64,000 nucleotides of DNA, taken from NCBI RefSeq assembly GCF_932274485.2, contig NC_065885.2, forward strand, positions 29,587,062 to 29,651,061, given 5' to 3'. This DNA is from Patella vulgata (lineage: Eukaryota; Mollusca; Gastropoda; Patellidae). Numbering within the stretch: position 1 is the stretch's first letter; the number at the start of each line of letters is the position of its first letter. The notes beneath the pieces were generated by a model, which did no database searches, was not told the DNA's origin, and worked only from the letters and a program-made list of their open reading frames with translations. The position numbers and the translations under genes were made by a program. Of this stretch, positions 12,301 to 23,000 are shown in pieces.

Positions 12301-14084
12301 AAAGTAGGGAGTCCTCCCTCAGAAAATTTTGAAAAATAGACTGCCGGAAATGCTGTCTTACAGTATTCGGTCAGGCACCGATCGTCGAGATAAATAGGTC
12401 TGACCAGATACCGTCCGTCGCCTGATCACTAGTTTATCCGACTAGAGAACAAAGTGTCAAACGAACGGACTTGCGAACCTCAACGAATTCCCCTTGTGAG
12501 CGCCAAAGTAGAGAGTCCATTGGGGACCTCGCCAAGAAAATTTTGAAAAATAGACTGTCGGAAATGCTCTACAACATGCAAGTTTATGGCTGAGTGGGGA
12601 TGTGGGATTTATTCACCGTAGAAGGTATTAATTACCGAAACGTATCACAAATATTTTTTTTATTTTCTAAAATTATTGGTGTGGGGGGGCAAACAGAGGG
12701 CAGACCAGATTAATGGGGGGCCCCCCTTGCCCCCCCTCCCTGGCGCCACCACTGTTCATAGCCTTTTACGGAGTGAATATGGGCAATATGTTAGCATAAG
12801 AAATCGTTTCTCTGTCTCGCTGATGTAAACAATATTTATACATTTTGAAATGTGCACATGAAATATTTAATCTGTAGAGTGTTTACAAGTAATTGCGTAC
12901 CGATCAACCGGTGGACGAACGGTTGTGAGGACATTATACGACCACATTTACAGACATCAAACTCCACGAAAAATAATCTTTGAGTGGCATTTAGTGATCG
13001 GGAAACACATTAAGAGAACATTAATGTGTTTCCCGATCGCTAAATGCCACTCAAATATTATGTTTAACGTCAATGTGGGGATGTGGCGATTAAGTGTGTT
13101 CGTCAGTTTAGTAAACGTGACGATAAATATATAAGAGTGTGTAATAAATTACGTATATATTGACCCAGGGGCGGATTGGCCCATCGGGCGATCGTCCGAA
13201 GGGCCGATCGGACAAAAAATGAAAAAAACATTTTCTGCTGAACATTAAATGGGAGTGGTTGGGGGGGGGGGGTATTGGACCGGCCATGGAGCGATGATGA
13301 TCATGTTGTATGTGGTGGGTGGCGTTAAAGGGACCGCCACGCCATCACTGGAGTCTGGAATGGGCTGGTATAATAGACTTTCTGGGCCGGGTGTGCAATG
13401 GGGATTCCAAATTTCATCCGAAAATTATTAAGTCACCTGCACCCTGTTTGTGGGGATATGCCAGAAACGTCTGCCGATGGTTTATAACTCCCCCCAAAAA
13501 AATTCAATTTTAGGGCCTCAGCAAAATTTTATGATAGCTGGTCTGCTGGCTGAATATGTAAATTACTTGCAGGTCGGGGTTTTGGCCTAAATTAATCGAT
13601 TTATGAGATATATTATTTGACAGAGATTATAATCAGAAATGCCACCAAATCGCATATTTGGGGGTCATTTTTCAAAATTATCCGTCCGGGCTCCGCGGTC
13701 AGTAAAAGGGGCCGCTCCGACACGGGAGCCCGGGCCGGTTCCTGGCCCAAATCCGCCCCTGTATTGACCTCAAGTTTACCAAATGTCATTGTGCTTGATA
13801 ACGATAAGGATACTTGTCGAAACGTCATGCTTATAGATTAAAACTAATGATTGTATCCCATAAAAACCGTGTTCTCTCCACGAAAAATCATTTATAGATA
13901 AAATGCAACTCGTTTAACGTTGTAGCTCATTTTTATAATGCCCTCAACAATCGGAGTACCATGAACACATGTATAGTATATATCAGTATATCCCATCTCA
14001 ATACAAAAGAATCCACATACCTTTCGATATTGCGTCCTCATTTCTTCCTTTGCTTTCTAATAATGGTGTTTTTTCACTGGACAT
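397..14084 (-). CDS. Sialin-like SLC17 family anion transporter, copy 1 (3' end beyond window)
   Basis: Major-facilitator transporter of the SLC17 family, closest in memory to sialin (SLC17A5), a proton-coupled lysosomal/vesicular organic-anion carrier. Exons on the minus strand: 14021-14084, 11626-11792, 11112-11345, 7063-7150, 5053-5148, 3011-3138, 2447-2599, 1701-1833, 661-811 and 397-487. All have GT/AG borders and continuous phase, giving 435 residues. The last exon (about 73 codons in copy 2) lies left of base 1. The start is the ATG at 14082-14084. The N-terminus has E4-KTP-L8-L9, a dileucine ExxxLL sorting motif as in sialin. TM1 carries LRTNLSV with R47, matching human sialin R39. 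YFYGYLVLQIPGG, RWAPPLE and GWP are family signatures. Unlike sialin, the RxxEGxxE stretch reads RVIAGLCG and the following His is Tyr163, so substrate or proton coupling may differ. No stop is seen in these exons. Confidence 0.88.
1353..1675 (-). mobile_element. tRNA-derived SINE (family 1)
   Basis: In minus orientation it runs from ggttcgctccaag near 1640 (B-box-like) to a 3' tail of ATTTC units (gaaatgaaat near 1375). The body motifs caccgactgggctagtgaag and ggcatacgcc recur across the window. It lies in intron 8 of SLC17 copy 1. Confidence 0.65.
2341..2386. repeat. Poly-C / CA low-complexity tract
   Basis: A run of 15 C followed by irregular CA repeats, in intron 7 of SLC17 copy 1. Such runs are prone to slippage and sequencing error. 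Confidence 0.7.
3170..3302. repeat. Two tandem 66-bp imperfect repeats next to SLC17 exon 6
   Basis: The block beginning aataaaatattagaagga (3170) recurs at about 3237 as aataaaataatagaagga, with matching cccttaca and acaatctgta sub-blocks. It lies in intron 5 of copy 1, about 30 bp from the exon 6 acceptor. Confidence 0.6.
4223..4787. mobile_element. MITE with about 50-bp terminal inverted repeats, ATTA target duplication
   Basis: Lies in intron 5 of SLC17 copy 1. The ends read tagaccgggagcccag and, inverted, tagagcgggggcccag, continuing as a matching inverted repeat through a shared ctgaaaagtgtaccaatttt block. The 4-bp sequence atta flanks both ends (4219-4222, 4788-4791). The interior has repeated motifs (gagctaatct, tgtctggca) but no ORF of note. 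Non-autonomous; the superfamily is not settled. Confidence 0.65.
5241..6247. mobile_element. MITE family B copy with internal insertion
   Basis: Starts tttaaaggagctaaatcgct and ends gctactttaaa (inverted ttaaagtagc). It shares long stretches with the shorter copy at 32936-33396: cgcaacgcatataa, ctgatttacatt, a central tcgagcc-ttacaa block, and a gatgatattgagt block near the right end. This copy is about twice as long, so the middle (about 5420-6000, with telomere-like TTAGGG motifs) is probably a later insertion. It lies in intron 4 of SLC17 copy 1. Confidence 0.55.
5885..5955. repeat. Short interstitial telomere-like TTAGGG motifs
   Basis: Imperfect run of ggttagggt/ggttggg units inside the longer MITE B copy. 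Molluscs use TTAGGG telomeres, but the run is short and degenerate and may be chance. Confidence 0.3.
7363..7548. repeat. Perfect or near-perfect tandem duplication of a 93-bp unit
   Basis: Two head-to-tail copies (7363-7455 and 7456-7548) with no difference noticed. The unit is a multiple of three and open on the minus strand, so it reads as a repeated 31-residue peptide containing TDTDVSFGSLYGRTY. It lies in intron 3 of SLC17 copy 1 with no start or splice signals that make it a convincing exon. Confidence 0.75.
7797..7867 (+). mobile_element. SINE family 1, 3' tail fragment
   Basis: Carries cccgtcttcattagcccag, agaacgttaaacc and an ATTTC-repeat tail, the 3' end of the family. Confidence 0.55.
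8975..9373. mobile_element. MITE with inverted ends (tccaatctgattaaaa type)
   Basis: The left end ctccaatctgattaaaa...tttcgtttcg is mirrored at the right by cgaaacgaaat...ttttaatcagattgaag. The interior has gacctatgacgtcagac and aaccaatcagcattgatg but no ORF. No clear target duplication. It lies in intron 3 of SLC17 copy 1. Confidence 0.55.
9449..10130. repeat. GC-rich segment bounded by long direct repeats
   Basis: A stretch of about 45 bp (atgatccttgga...ccacatcttgacatcaaaa) occurs at about 9465-9510 and again at about 10085-10128, both preceded by catcggtt. The 570 bp between is less AT-rich than the intron around it and has short open frames on both strands (97 codons plus at 9497-9790; 131 codons minus at 9663-10058), with no family resemblance. 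It may be a captured or inserted piece. Confidence 0.4.
10370..10760. mobile_element. MITE family A copy
   Basis: Shares long blocks (ctagcctgcgat, ggataatcgaga, agtaatgatgatc, gtggatcaatttga, tttacattatc) with 26815-27188. Partial copies lie at 25893-26100 and 43776-43945. The ends resemble ttaaagatgcattatg inverted against cataatgtatcttta. It lies in intron 3 of SLC17 copy 1. Confidence 0.65.
12073..12754. mobile_element. Non-autonomous hAT-like element
   Basis: The ends are cagtggcggcgccag and ctggcgccaccactg, the CAGTGGCG-type inverted ends of many hAT elements. They are flanked by 8-bp duplications with one mismatch (ttcaaagc 12065-12072, ttcatagc 12755-12762). The interior has three diverged repeats around an agaaaattttgaaaaa motif and no transposase. 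It lies in intron 1 of SLC17 copy 1. Confidence 0.75.
12972..13062. repeat. Near-perfect hairpin palindrome
   Basis: Two 35-nt arms (12979-13013 and 13021-13055) are reverse complements with one mismatch around a 7-nt loop gagaaca. Weaker pairing extends a few bases on both sides. The position between two hAT-like elements suggests a small foldback element. Confidence 0.7.
13166..13761. mobile_element. Non-autonomous hAT-like element with perfect 8-bp target duplication
   Basis: Begins caggggcggatt, ends aatccgcccctg, and is flanked on both sides by tattgacc (13158-13165, 13762-13769). The interior has G-rich runs and no transposase. It lies 260 bp from exon 1 of SLC17 copy 1, in intron 1. 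Confidence 0.85.
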
Positions 14085-15984
14085 TTTGAAAAGTTTTATA
14101 GTTTAGTTTATAAATCGAAATATACTTAAATATACTACAGGTATTTGGGGTATTTTGCTATTAACTTCCGTTTACATACACACATCACATTTTGTTATCG
14201 CGCCAAAGTCATCAAGGGATTTCGTATCGATAAATAAAAACTACATGAAACTGTGCGTAGAAGAAAACGCTGCATTTATTGGCGTAGTAATCAAACGGAT
14301 ATAAGAGATTAATAAAAAGTGACATTGTATATTGACAATGGTCAGGTATACTATCTATTTTATATAGACCAGAATAGACAAACCGTTATACGAATGTAAA
14401 CACACATTATAAACACACGGCTGATGCTAAGGGTGTAGAGATACGCACACTGGGGTTATAACCCCTAAACGCATAATGTTCGCTATATAGGTTTTACATC
14501 CATATAGAAAGTCGGTGGACTTCTTGAAACATATGTTCAACCAATTTGAGCACCGTCACGATGTAGCCTACATATCCTTAAACTATGTGTCATTTGTAAC
14601 TGATTTTATTGACTCAATCGTTACCACAGCATCACGTGATTTTACGTGATTTTAAGAAACTACGGGTCTAACCACGGCCTCGTATATAAGGCTCTGGGTC
14701 TATTTATAGAACTTATCGTGACCGCAATCTATTTATTAAAATATATTACTCCTTGCCTACAGTCGGTATCTACATCATTGTTTCCTACCTAACATCACGT
14801 GGTTTCGCATGACTTACTTTTCATAATGAACAACACCATGTGCACATCAACAGGCCAGCACAAGTAAAGAAATAAAATTATATTTGGGTTAATCAATTGA
14901 ATCAGCTGATGAAACAAATAAGCAAGTGACGGTCTAAAATTCCCCCTGAAATGTGTGTCGAACGTGGAAACTAAGTAATAATGAATGATAACGCGATAAT
15001 GATAACGGAAGCTCATTAGCGCAATATCCAGCGATCTATGGTCTTCTAATCTGGAGTCCGCCTCCACCCATACACCCTACCCCAAATCGTCTCGAAAACA
15101 CCTTTTTTCATCCGATTTTGTTCGAACAGATGGTGAAACATTGCGTTCATGAAGGTGTGAACTCTATTTAAAATTCAGCGATCCGCGACATTCAGTTCAG
15201 GAGTGACCCCACTCCCCCACCACCTCCTCCCACCACCCGAAAATTTGGCAACAATTTGGTTTAAAGAGTTGGGTCCATGCTATTGAGTGTTTCGTGGCCT
15301 TCATTTCAGCCCACTCCCCACTTTCTGAAAACTTTCTTAGTGTATTATATACTATATACAGATTGTAATAGCTTTTTTGTAGTGTGAAGCATTAGGACGA
15401 ATAACGCAATTGAAGCATTGGGATCGGAAAGAACGTACCCTAATGATTTTCAGCAATCTATGATTTTCGGATGCATAGATATAGTTTATTGTCCGGAGAA
15501 GCTTGCGAACACGATAGAGATTAGATTTCTTGAAGGATCACAGATCCCTATTAAATATGGTTAGCCCAAGCCTCTGTAGATATGTACGGGTGCGTTCACG
15601 TCAATCATAGCAAACTGTAAGCCGTATATGCCCGTCTTCCTTATCCCAGTCGGAGCAGAACCATTTCATTTCATTGACATACTTCATGTCAAGGTAACGG
15701 GATTTTGCTTAACCAATCTTCCATAATAAATGAATGTACAAAAAAAAATATGTTAGCTATCAGAACAAAGCTCTCTTATCACTGATTGTAAAATGACGTT
15801 TAATTATATAATTGGTTTAGATTTTATTAATTCGGTGGATGAGTATAAAATGTCACCTGAACTTTGAACGGAAATGGGTTCAGTTGACCAGTTGAATGTA
15901 TTTTGTTATGTAATGCACGGTTTTCACGTGGGCTACGAATGCTATACAAATCGCCCCGAATAGTGGCGATTCGGCAAAAAAAAA
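14085..15984. other. Spacer between the two SLC17 genes, no gene seen
   Basis: This should hold the promoter of copy 1 on its left side (minus strand). I see no TATA box I would defend and no coding exon. Fragments of a SINE 3' tail lie near 15630-15676. Confidence 0.4.
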
Positions 15985-16302
15985 AAGATCGTGGATAATC
16001 TGGATCAGTTACGAAGCAGTTACGAAGGTTTCCCCTTGTCAGTGATACAGAACGGAGGGCCTGACAAGTACAGCTGCCTAGTCGTTCGGATGGGACGAAA
16101 AACCGAGGTCCCGTGTACACATTGGCGTGCACGTAAAAGATCCCTTGGCAGTTGGAATTCGATATAAGAGTAGGCCGTAGCGCCGCTGCCCGGGCAAAAT
16201 TTCCCTCATAGCACACTGTATATATGCCCGTCTTAAATTAGCCCAGGTTAGGTGCAGAAGAGTAGGACGTTAAACCCCATTTCATTTCATTTCATTTCGT
16301 GG
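15985..16302 (+). mobile_element. tRNA-derived SINE (family 1), body and tail
   Basis: Contains the diagnostic blocks in order: tttccccttgtcagtg, gtcgttcggatgggacg, accgaggtcccgtgtac, ttggcagttggaattcgat, cccgtctta...agccca, ggacgttaaacccc, then (atttc)n. It lies in the spacer between the two SLC17 copies. Confidence 0.7.
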
Positions 16303-16978
16303 GCAATCGGGTGAAAATATGCCGGATGTCAAGGCAGTGTTGTACGAAATCAAAGAATCATCTATACGAATCGAAGCGATTCAGATACGAATGAGTTACG
16401 GATATGCCGATTTGCTACGAATATGTCCCGTCCCAAAATGATCACGTGAGCGTTTTAAATGGACGTCATTTAGGGCAGTGATCTATTCTCGAAGTATGAC
16501 GTAGATGGATCGCTGCGTACAGTATGCTACGAACTGCTACGAACAACACGAAGGTGTAAGAATCACTAAAGAAGTTCAAGAACCGTGAAAACGGATTACG
16601 AAGGGTTTATGTTTCAATAATCAATTACTTACTTCAAGAACCGTCTACAATTTATCTACGATTAGGAAAAAGTTTGGATTCTGTGCATTCGCAGCCCACA
16701 TGAAAGCCGGACATAATCATAAACCCGAGGAAAATAAATAAAAAAAGAAAAGCTTTCTTATATAGTAAATTACATCTTTATAAACAAATAAATAAATTAC
16801 ATTTTCATTTCAATAAATGCATATATATTTATAAAGGGCGTATAGCCCTATTCTTTGGAACTTTAAAATAGACGGAATGGGGCTTAAAGCACATATTGTA
16901 TACACGCACATATGAGTGTATGTAAAGTGATTTATATTCATTTTTTTTAAAACAAAAATATCGTCAATGTGTTAATTA

Positions 16979-17088
16979 TCGTTGATATTCATGATCATTG
17001 TCTACATTAAAATAATTATTGTCAATATGTTAACATCGTTGATCTTCATGATCATGTTTTGATACATTAACAGAATTATCGTCAATTG
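16979..17088 (-). repeat. 57-bp tandem repeat spanning the C-terminal codons of SLC17 copy 2
   Basis: The unit gttgatmttcatgatcat recurs at 16981 and 17038. The upper unit encodes the last residues of the protein; the lower unit lies after the stop and would still read as a similar acidic peptide in frame. A third partial unit lies below 16980. Confidence 0.6.
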
Positions 17089-20000
17089 GAACTTTTATAA
17101 CAGATTGTGGATTTTCTATGATTATTTCTATATGTTTAGCAGCCCATGGTTGAATGTCTGATCGTGCTAACATAACATATAATACAGCACTCAATAACGC
17201 TATGCCTCCGCCCAAATAAAACACATTTCTCCATTCTTCTTGCGATTTCTGGAAGTAGAGAAATTGAGCTTTACAACACATATCAACAATAACTATGAAA
17301 ACTATTTAGATGAAGAAATGGCTGTGGAAATGAAATGAAAAGAAGTTGAACATCCGACTGTTCTATTCCGAACGGGGCTAATGAGGACGGGCATACGCTA
17401 TTAATACAGTGGACTATGAGCTAAACTTTGCCCGTGCAGCTACGCTAGGCCTATTCTTATATCGAATTCCAACTACCAAGGGATCCTTTACGTGCACGCC
17501 AATGTGTACACGGGACCTCGGTTTTTCGTCCCATCCGAACGACTAGACCGTCCTACATCTGGATGAACTTTCTCGGCCAATGCAATGATCGAACACCAGA
17601 CCTCCAGGCTAGCGAACCAGCGTCTTACCCACTAAGTCGCCGGTTTAAATTAAAGTTAAAATTTCATATTTTCTAAGAAAGTCAAAACATAATTATTTCT
17701 AGTATGTCTTTTGCTCAATTGGTTGTCAACTCACTATTATACGGTCATAGGTTATCTTTCTCAAACCTAAAAAACTTCACACCGGAAATAATAACACAAT
17801 TACCTCCCAATTACCTCCCTTGTTCCTATTCCCCACCATGGAATAGCTATCATCAAACGTTTGAATTTGAAGTTGAAAATGATATTTTTGCCAATTTCTT
17901 AACTGGCAATAGTGAATTATAGGATTAATAGGATTTTTCTTCAACAAGGTAGGACTGTTTATAGATACCATCTATTTTAGGGCTTTATTTTAATACATTT
18001 TAAAAATATAACTTAAAAATATGAAATTGTAACTTTAAAAGGTCCATGGTTTGAACAATTGCAACGTTTATTCATGAATCTTAAGATAACAGAGAGGTAT
18101 AACAACAGTTTATATACTTACACGTGGTGTCAAGGCACCGGCTACTATTGGTGCTATCATACCAGGAAATCCACCAATAAAATTACTAAAACTACAGATG
18201 ATTCCCGCATATCTAAGATGTATCAATAATTGACAAATATCAAAGGGATATAACAACTATGTCCCATTTTTAAAGTTCGGTATCATGTTTACAACAAAAA
18301 AAACCCAACGTTTTAAAATCATATAAAGTTTATATTACCTTGGTGCAAAATCCAATAAATTAGAACTATAGCCTGCCATAGAGAAACCATTAAATGCTGT
18401 ACTAATTGATAAAAATACCACAGCTAACGTTCTTTGTTCTTTAGATATATAACCAGTTCCCATTAAAAATCCAGCAGCTCCGATGTAAGCTTTAAGAACA
18501 TAATTAATTGAGACTTATACAAAACGGCTTCAATATCCTTCAGATGACGTATATTTAAAGTCTACCATTCGTAGACACGGGCAATTTAGCAAAGATGGAA
18601 AACTAGCATCTATTATGTTCGAACATCAAAATTATGTTCGAACATCAAAATTATGTTCGAACATCAAAATTATGTTCACAGAAATCGGCCGAACGACTTT
18701 CCTTTCCGCTTTATTTCTATTAAATCATTAAATGGGATAATCGCGACTAAATAAGTAACGACAAATACCGAACACGGAGAAATCTGTTCGGGGCGTTTCC
18801 AAGAAAATCGACGAATCTCATTCGGAACTACCGGATCCTGAACTTCCCGTACAGTAAATGATTGAGCTATACGTTTGTCCTTATGGAAACGATACTTATT
18901 ATGTATGGAATAAATGCATGATTGTTTAAATAAGGTGTTCTATACCTGTCAGTTGAAATAATCTACGTGTACAAATCGTACTCAAAATTTTCTTCTGTCT
19001 AAGTTTATCAGCTATATAGCAGACGAGGAGGGCTGACATTGCTTCAAGTAAAACTGGTAAACACGATAAAAAACCATTCTAGAAAACGGAAAATAACACC
19101 AAAATTTCAGCGGTGATAACGATTTGCATTCATTCAACAAAACCGAAAGCTTGTTTATGGTGACGTTTCAATAATCAAGATGTTATAACATTTCATTATT
19201 TTTTATTATGATATTATTAAAACCAGATCATATGGCTACCAGGGAAATGTCGTTACGTCCAGAAGGTCATTTTATGTTCTTAAGACCATCGTAAGGTAAG
19301 TCACCGAGCGACTCCTAGAGATAGACGTTAGAATTACGTTATATTGTTTTAGGATTTTTTTTTTACTTACCGATTTGATATCATATTTTAAAACATCATG
19401 CATAAATGTTGGCATACATGTTAATAATGAATTATCTAACCAATTTGAACAAAAATTACACACACTGCAAGCCCAAGTAGCTGGACACATCAGTATAGCA
19501 AGCCAGGGTATTGGAGTCTCTGTCTATATAACAAGAAAAGACAACACGAAAGCTTATACATAATATTATTATCACAACTAATAACTATAACTTCAATCCA
19601 TTCACCTAATTACTAATTGCTGTATGCACCCTGTTGACAGGAACATCCTGGAATGTGACTTGTTTGTTTTTTTCTCGGGATTAGATATTAGAAACCCTTC
19701 GGGAAAACATTAGAAATAGCTATCAAAAAGATTTTGACAGTTTCCCAGCGGAACTTTGTTATGGAGAATTATCTTGTTAGCAACACACACGCCTCTTTCG
19801 AAGTGCTATTCCAACCCATTTCGGGAAAAGTGAACTAAGTAATGCTTGCTGTTTACTTGTTGTATTTAAAGACATAATTTCTACCTTGGCCATGCAGATC
19901 GAGTCAATTCTGTCTTTCATTCTGCCCCATTGACATAAAAGACTAGGAAGTAGGTTTCGATCCACTTACTTGGGGTTTTGTATTATTAAGACTTTTTAAT

Positions 20001-23000
20001 ATATACTCCCGTTCCACAGCTGATATTCTTTTACTTAGTTCTGGACCATCAGAAACTGCTAATATCCACAAAATAGACCATAATACTGCAAACCCACCTA
20101 CAATCAAATACAATCCTGTACGTTGATATAAAGATTAAAATGTAAGGGACAAAATTAGATTTGTGATTGTGCAGTTTTGTAATGAATGTACATGTATTTG
20201 GGTTCAAAGCTTATCTGGTGATGGTGATATACAACTTGCAGGGGATCTGTGTTTCTACTGATGTCACGGAAATTTGATTCCAAAGGATATTACATTGTTT
20301 GTGGTGTTAGCACTGATATTGTCGGTAATGTAAATGTAGCTGATTTAACTAGGATAAACTTCTTGGTGATCAGATAACATAGCCATTTAGTTGCCGCTAC
20401 AGAGACAATATAGTATCATTCACACCACGCTCGTCGCACCTCTTGTCCCAGAATTACACCACAGCCGACGAGATATATAAATGCATTATGTGAGATCTAG
20501 TTCTGCCTGTAACAGGTATCTAAATCGTACATAGTCTATCTTTAATAGAACTGTTTGATTAGTACCTGTTATGTAATATACGGACGGTCAACCATAAAGA
20601 AAACGAGAATCACACAGAACGCCTGTTATGGAAAAGGTAACAATTGTGCCCATGTAACCACCTGAAATAATAGGCAATATAAAATATAAAATATAAATAA
20701 TACATATAAGTGGTTTCAGTATACTGTAAAATGGGTTACATGTCCTAAATGCTCAGTTCCATGCAAAATAAATAACTTGAGACTGGAATTTCTTTAATTG
20801 TCATGACTTGAAAGTTCTTGTATAGCACGTAACCAAACAATAAATCGATACAATCACAATGTTATCAACTTGTAAAGAGGTTCATCAATCAAACGGGGTA
20901 TTAAATGTATACATACCAATTCCTGTTATTGCTATAACTAGACTTGCTTCTAATGGTGGTGCCCATCTTCCCCACAATGTATATATAGATGGATATACAA
21001 CACCCTGTAAATCAATGGTACACAGAATCGTTTAATCAATCTAATCTTTTAGTTCCTCTTGATCAACGTTTCAATGATCTCCTTGTTTCGGGTAATAATA
21101 AAACAGTAACCTTTAGTTTCAGACTCGCCCAGGACAACTCTTCATTTTCTAATGTAAAGATATGCCCTAATTTGGTGTCCAGAGAACAATCGATTATTTG
21201 TAGGCAATGCAAATTCCGCATTGATCAGGGTAACTTGACTAGTTAACAAGTAGCAAGCAGTGTGTGTCTCCCCTTTTTCATAAAATATTCAAAAATAGCA
21301 ACGCAAAGCAGCTTTGTCTCACGTGCAGCTTATTCAGAGGAAAACTTGGATGTTGAGCAAACTTGATAAGGATCCAGGATCCTCGAAGAAATATTATCTA
21401 TAGAATTCATCCTTTGCTTCCAACCATATAAAGCCTATATCGGCAAACGGGGGATAAATCAGGACCGAAAGGCTGTGGATTATGAATATCGATGACCCCA
21501 GTGTATCAAGCCAAATATGAAAAAGATACATTAAAAAATGAAATGGGTTTTAACGTCCAACTGTTCTGCTAAGAACGGGCTAATACGGTGTGCTATGACG
21601 CAACTTTGGCCTGGGCAGTGATGCTACGACCTACCCTTATATCGAATTCCCACTGCCAAGGGATCTTTTACGTGCACAATTTCGTCTCATACGTTGTCCC
21701 TTGATAGGCCCTCTCGCCTGCACCACTGACAAGGAGAAACCCCGCCCGATAATCGAGATGCACTCTCTCGGTCAACACCTATGAACTTTCTCGGTCAACG
21801 CCGGAACCCAACAGCGTAACGGAAAGTAACAGTATACTGAATATAATTAGTGTTTGTCTTCTCATAACCACAATGATTCACGCCAAATTTAAAACAGAAA
21901 TCCGTCAAAAATGGTAACACCCTCTATCGCATTCACAAGGCAATTGTTGACGGGCGGACCGAATGACTGTATGACCACATAATGCGTCCAGACTGAAATT
22001 AGGGCGTATATAAATAAAGCGCAGTTAATCTATGAGTGTGAGTGCTTTTCATTTCATTGTAACGTACAAACTGGACTATTCTCAATTGTTTCAGATCTTG
22101 AGTTATACTGCCAGACGACCAGAACAGCTTCACTTTCAGATCCACATTTTAAGATCGCAATTAATTTATTTGATTTTTGTATGGTATGTATTTTCATTTT
22201 CAATTGTATAGTAACAGTTTGGATAATTATGTCAGATGTAACGTAGGTTTTGTTTTAACTTACCCCGCACAAACCGGCAATGACTCGGATTATGTAAACA
22301 TAGATGACGTTTTGACCTGCAGCCAAAGGTGTCATCAATGTGACGATTCCAGCTAGCATTATTCCAATTCCGATAACAATTCTAGGTCCAAACTTTGAGG
22401 ATAACCAGCCACCAGGGATTTGTAGAACCAAATATCCATAGAAATAGGCACTCAATAATCCAGTTTGGGTGGTTATATCCCAGTTCAAAGTTCCTTCCTG
22501 AAAAGTAAATTACAATGGACATTCTTCTGTTAACTGCCAATAACTCAACTATACAAGCTAAATTATTTCACACACATAATGAAACATACATTTACACTGC
22601 ATGTCAGTTGTCCACCTTTCCACTGGACCGGTCATAATTTCTATTAGGCTAAGCGCTACAGTTCAAAATACATCGCAGGGCAAGGACGGACTAGGGGGTT
22701 CGTACCCCTACCATTGAGGGGCTCCGTGTTTTTTAAAAACTGGTTGTAAATGGTGCTTTCTAGCGTATATCATGAGTACCAAAGCCCAAAGACTGCTTTA
22801 TTTACAAATTAATCAAAAATGAATTAAATTCAAGACTAAAATATGCCTCAAACTACGCGAGATTTTTAAATTCTTTATGGGCCCTGGTCCTATAGAATAC
22901 TCACGACCCCCCTCCTCAATTCATCTCTATTAAAGGGCCATTAAATCAAATAACACAATTTTCAATAGAACTAGTGTAGTTATTTATCCCGTGGAATGCT

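Noticed and set aside
20588-20590. TGA read as selenocysteine in SLC17 copy 2
   Set aside because: The paralogue and the family have Trp here, and SLC17 proteins are not selenoproteins.
20989-21246. 85-codon plus-strand frame starting in SLC17 exon 4
   Set aside because: It starts on the opposite strand of a real exon and runs into intron; no resemblance to known proteins.
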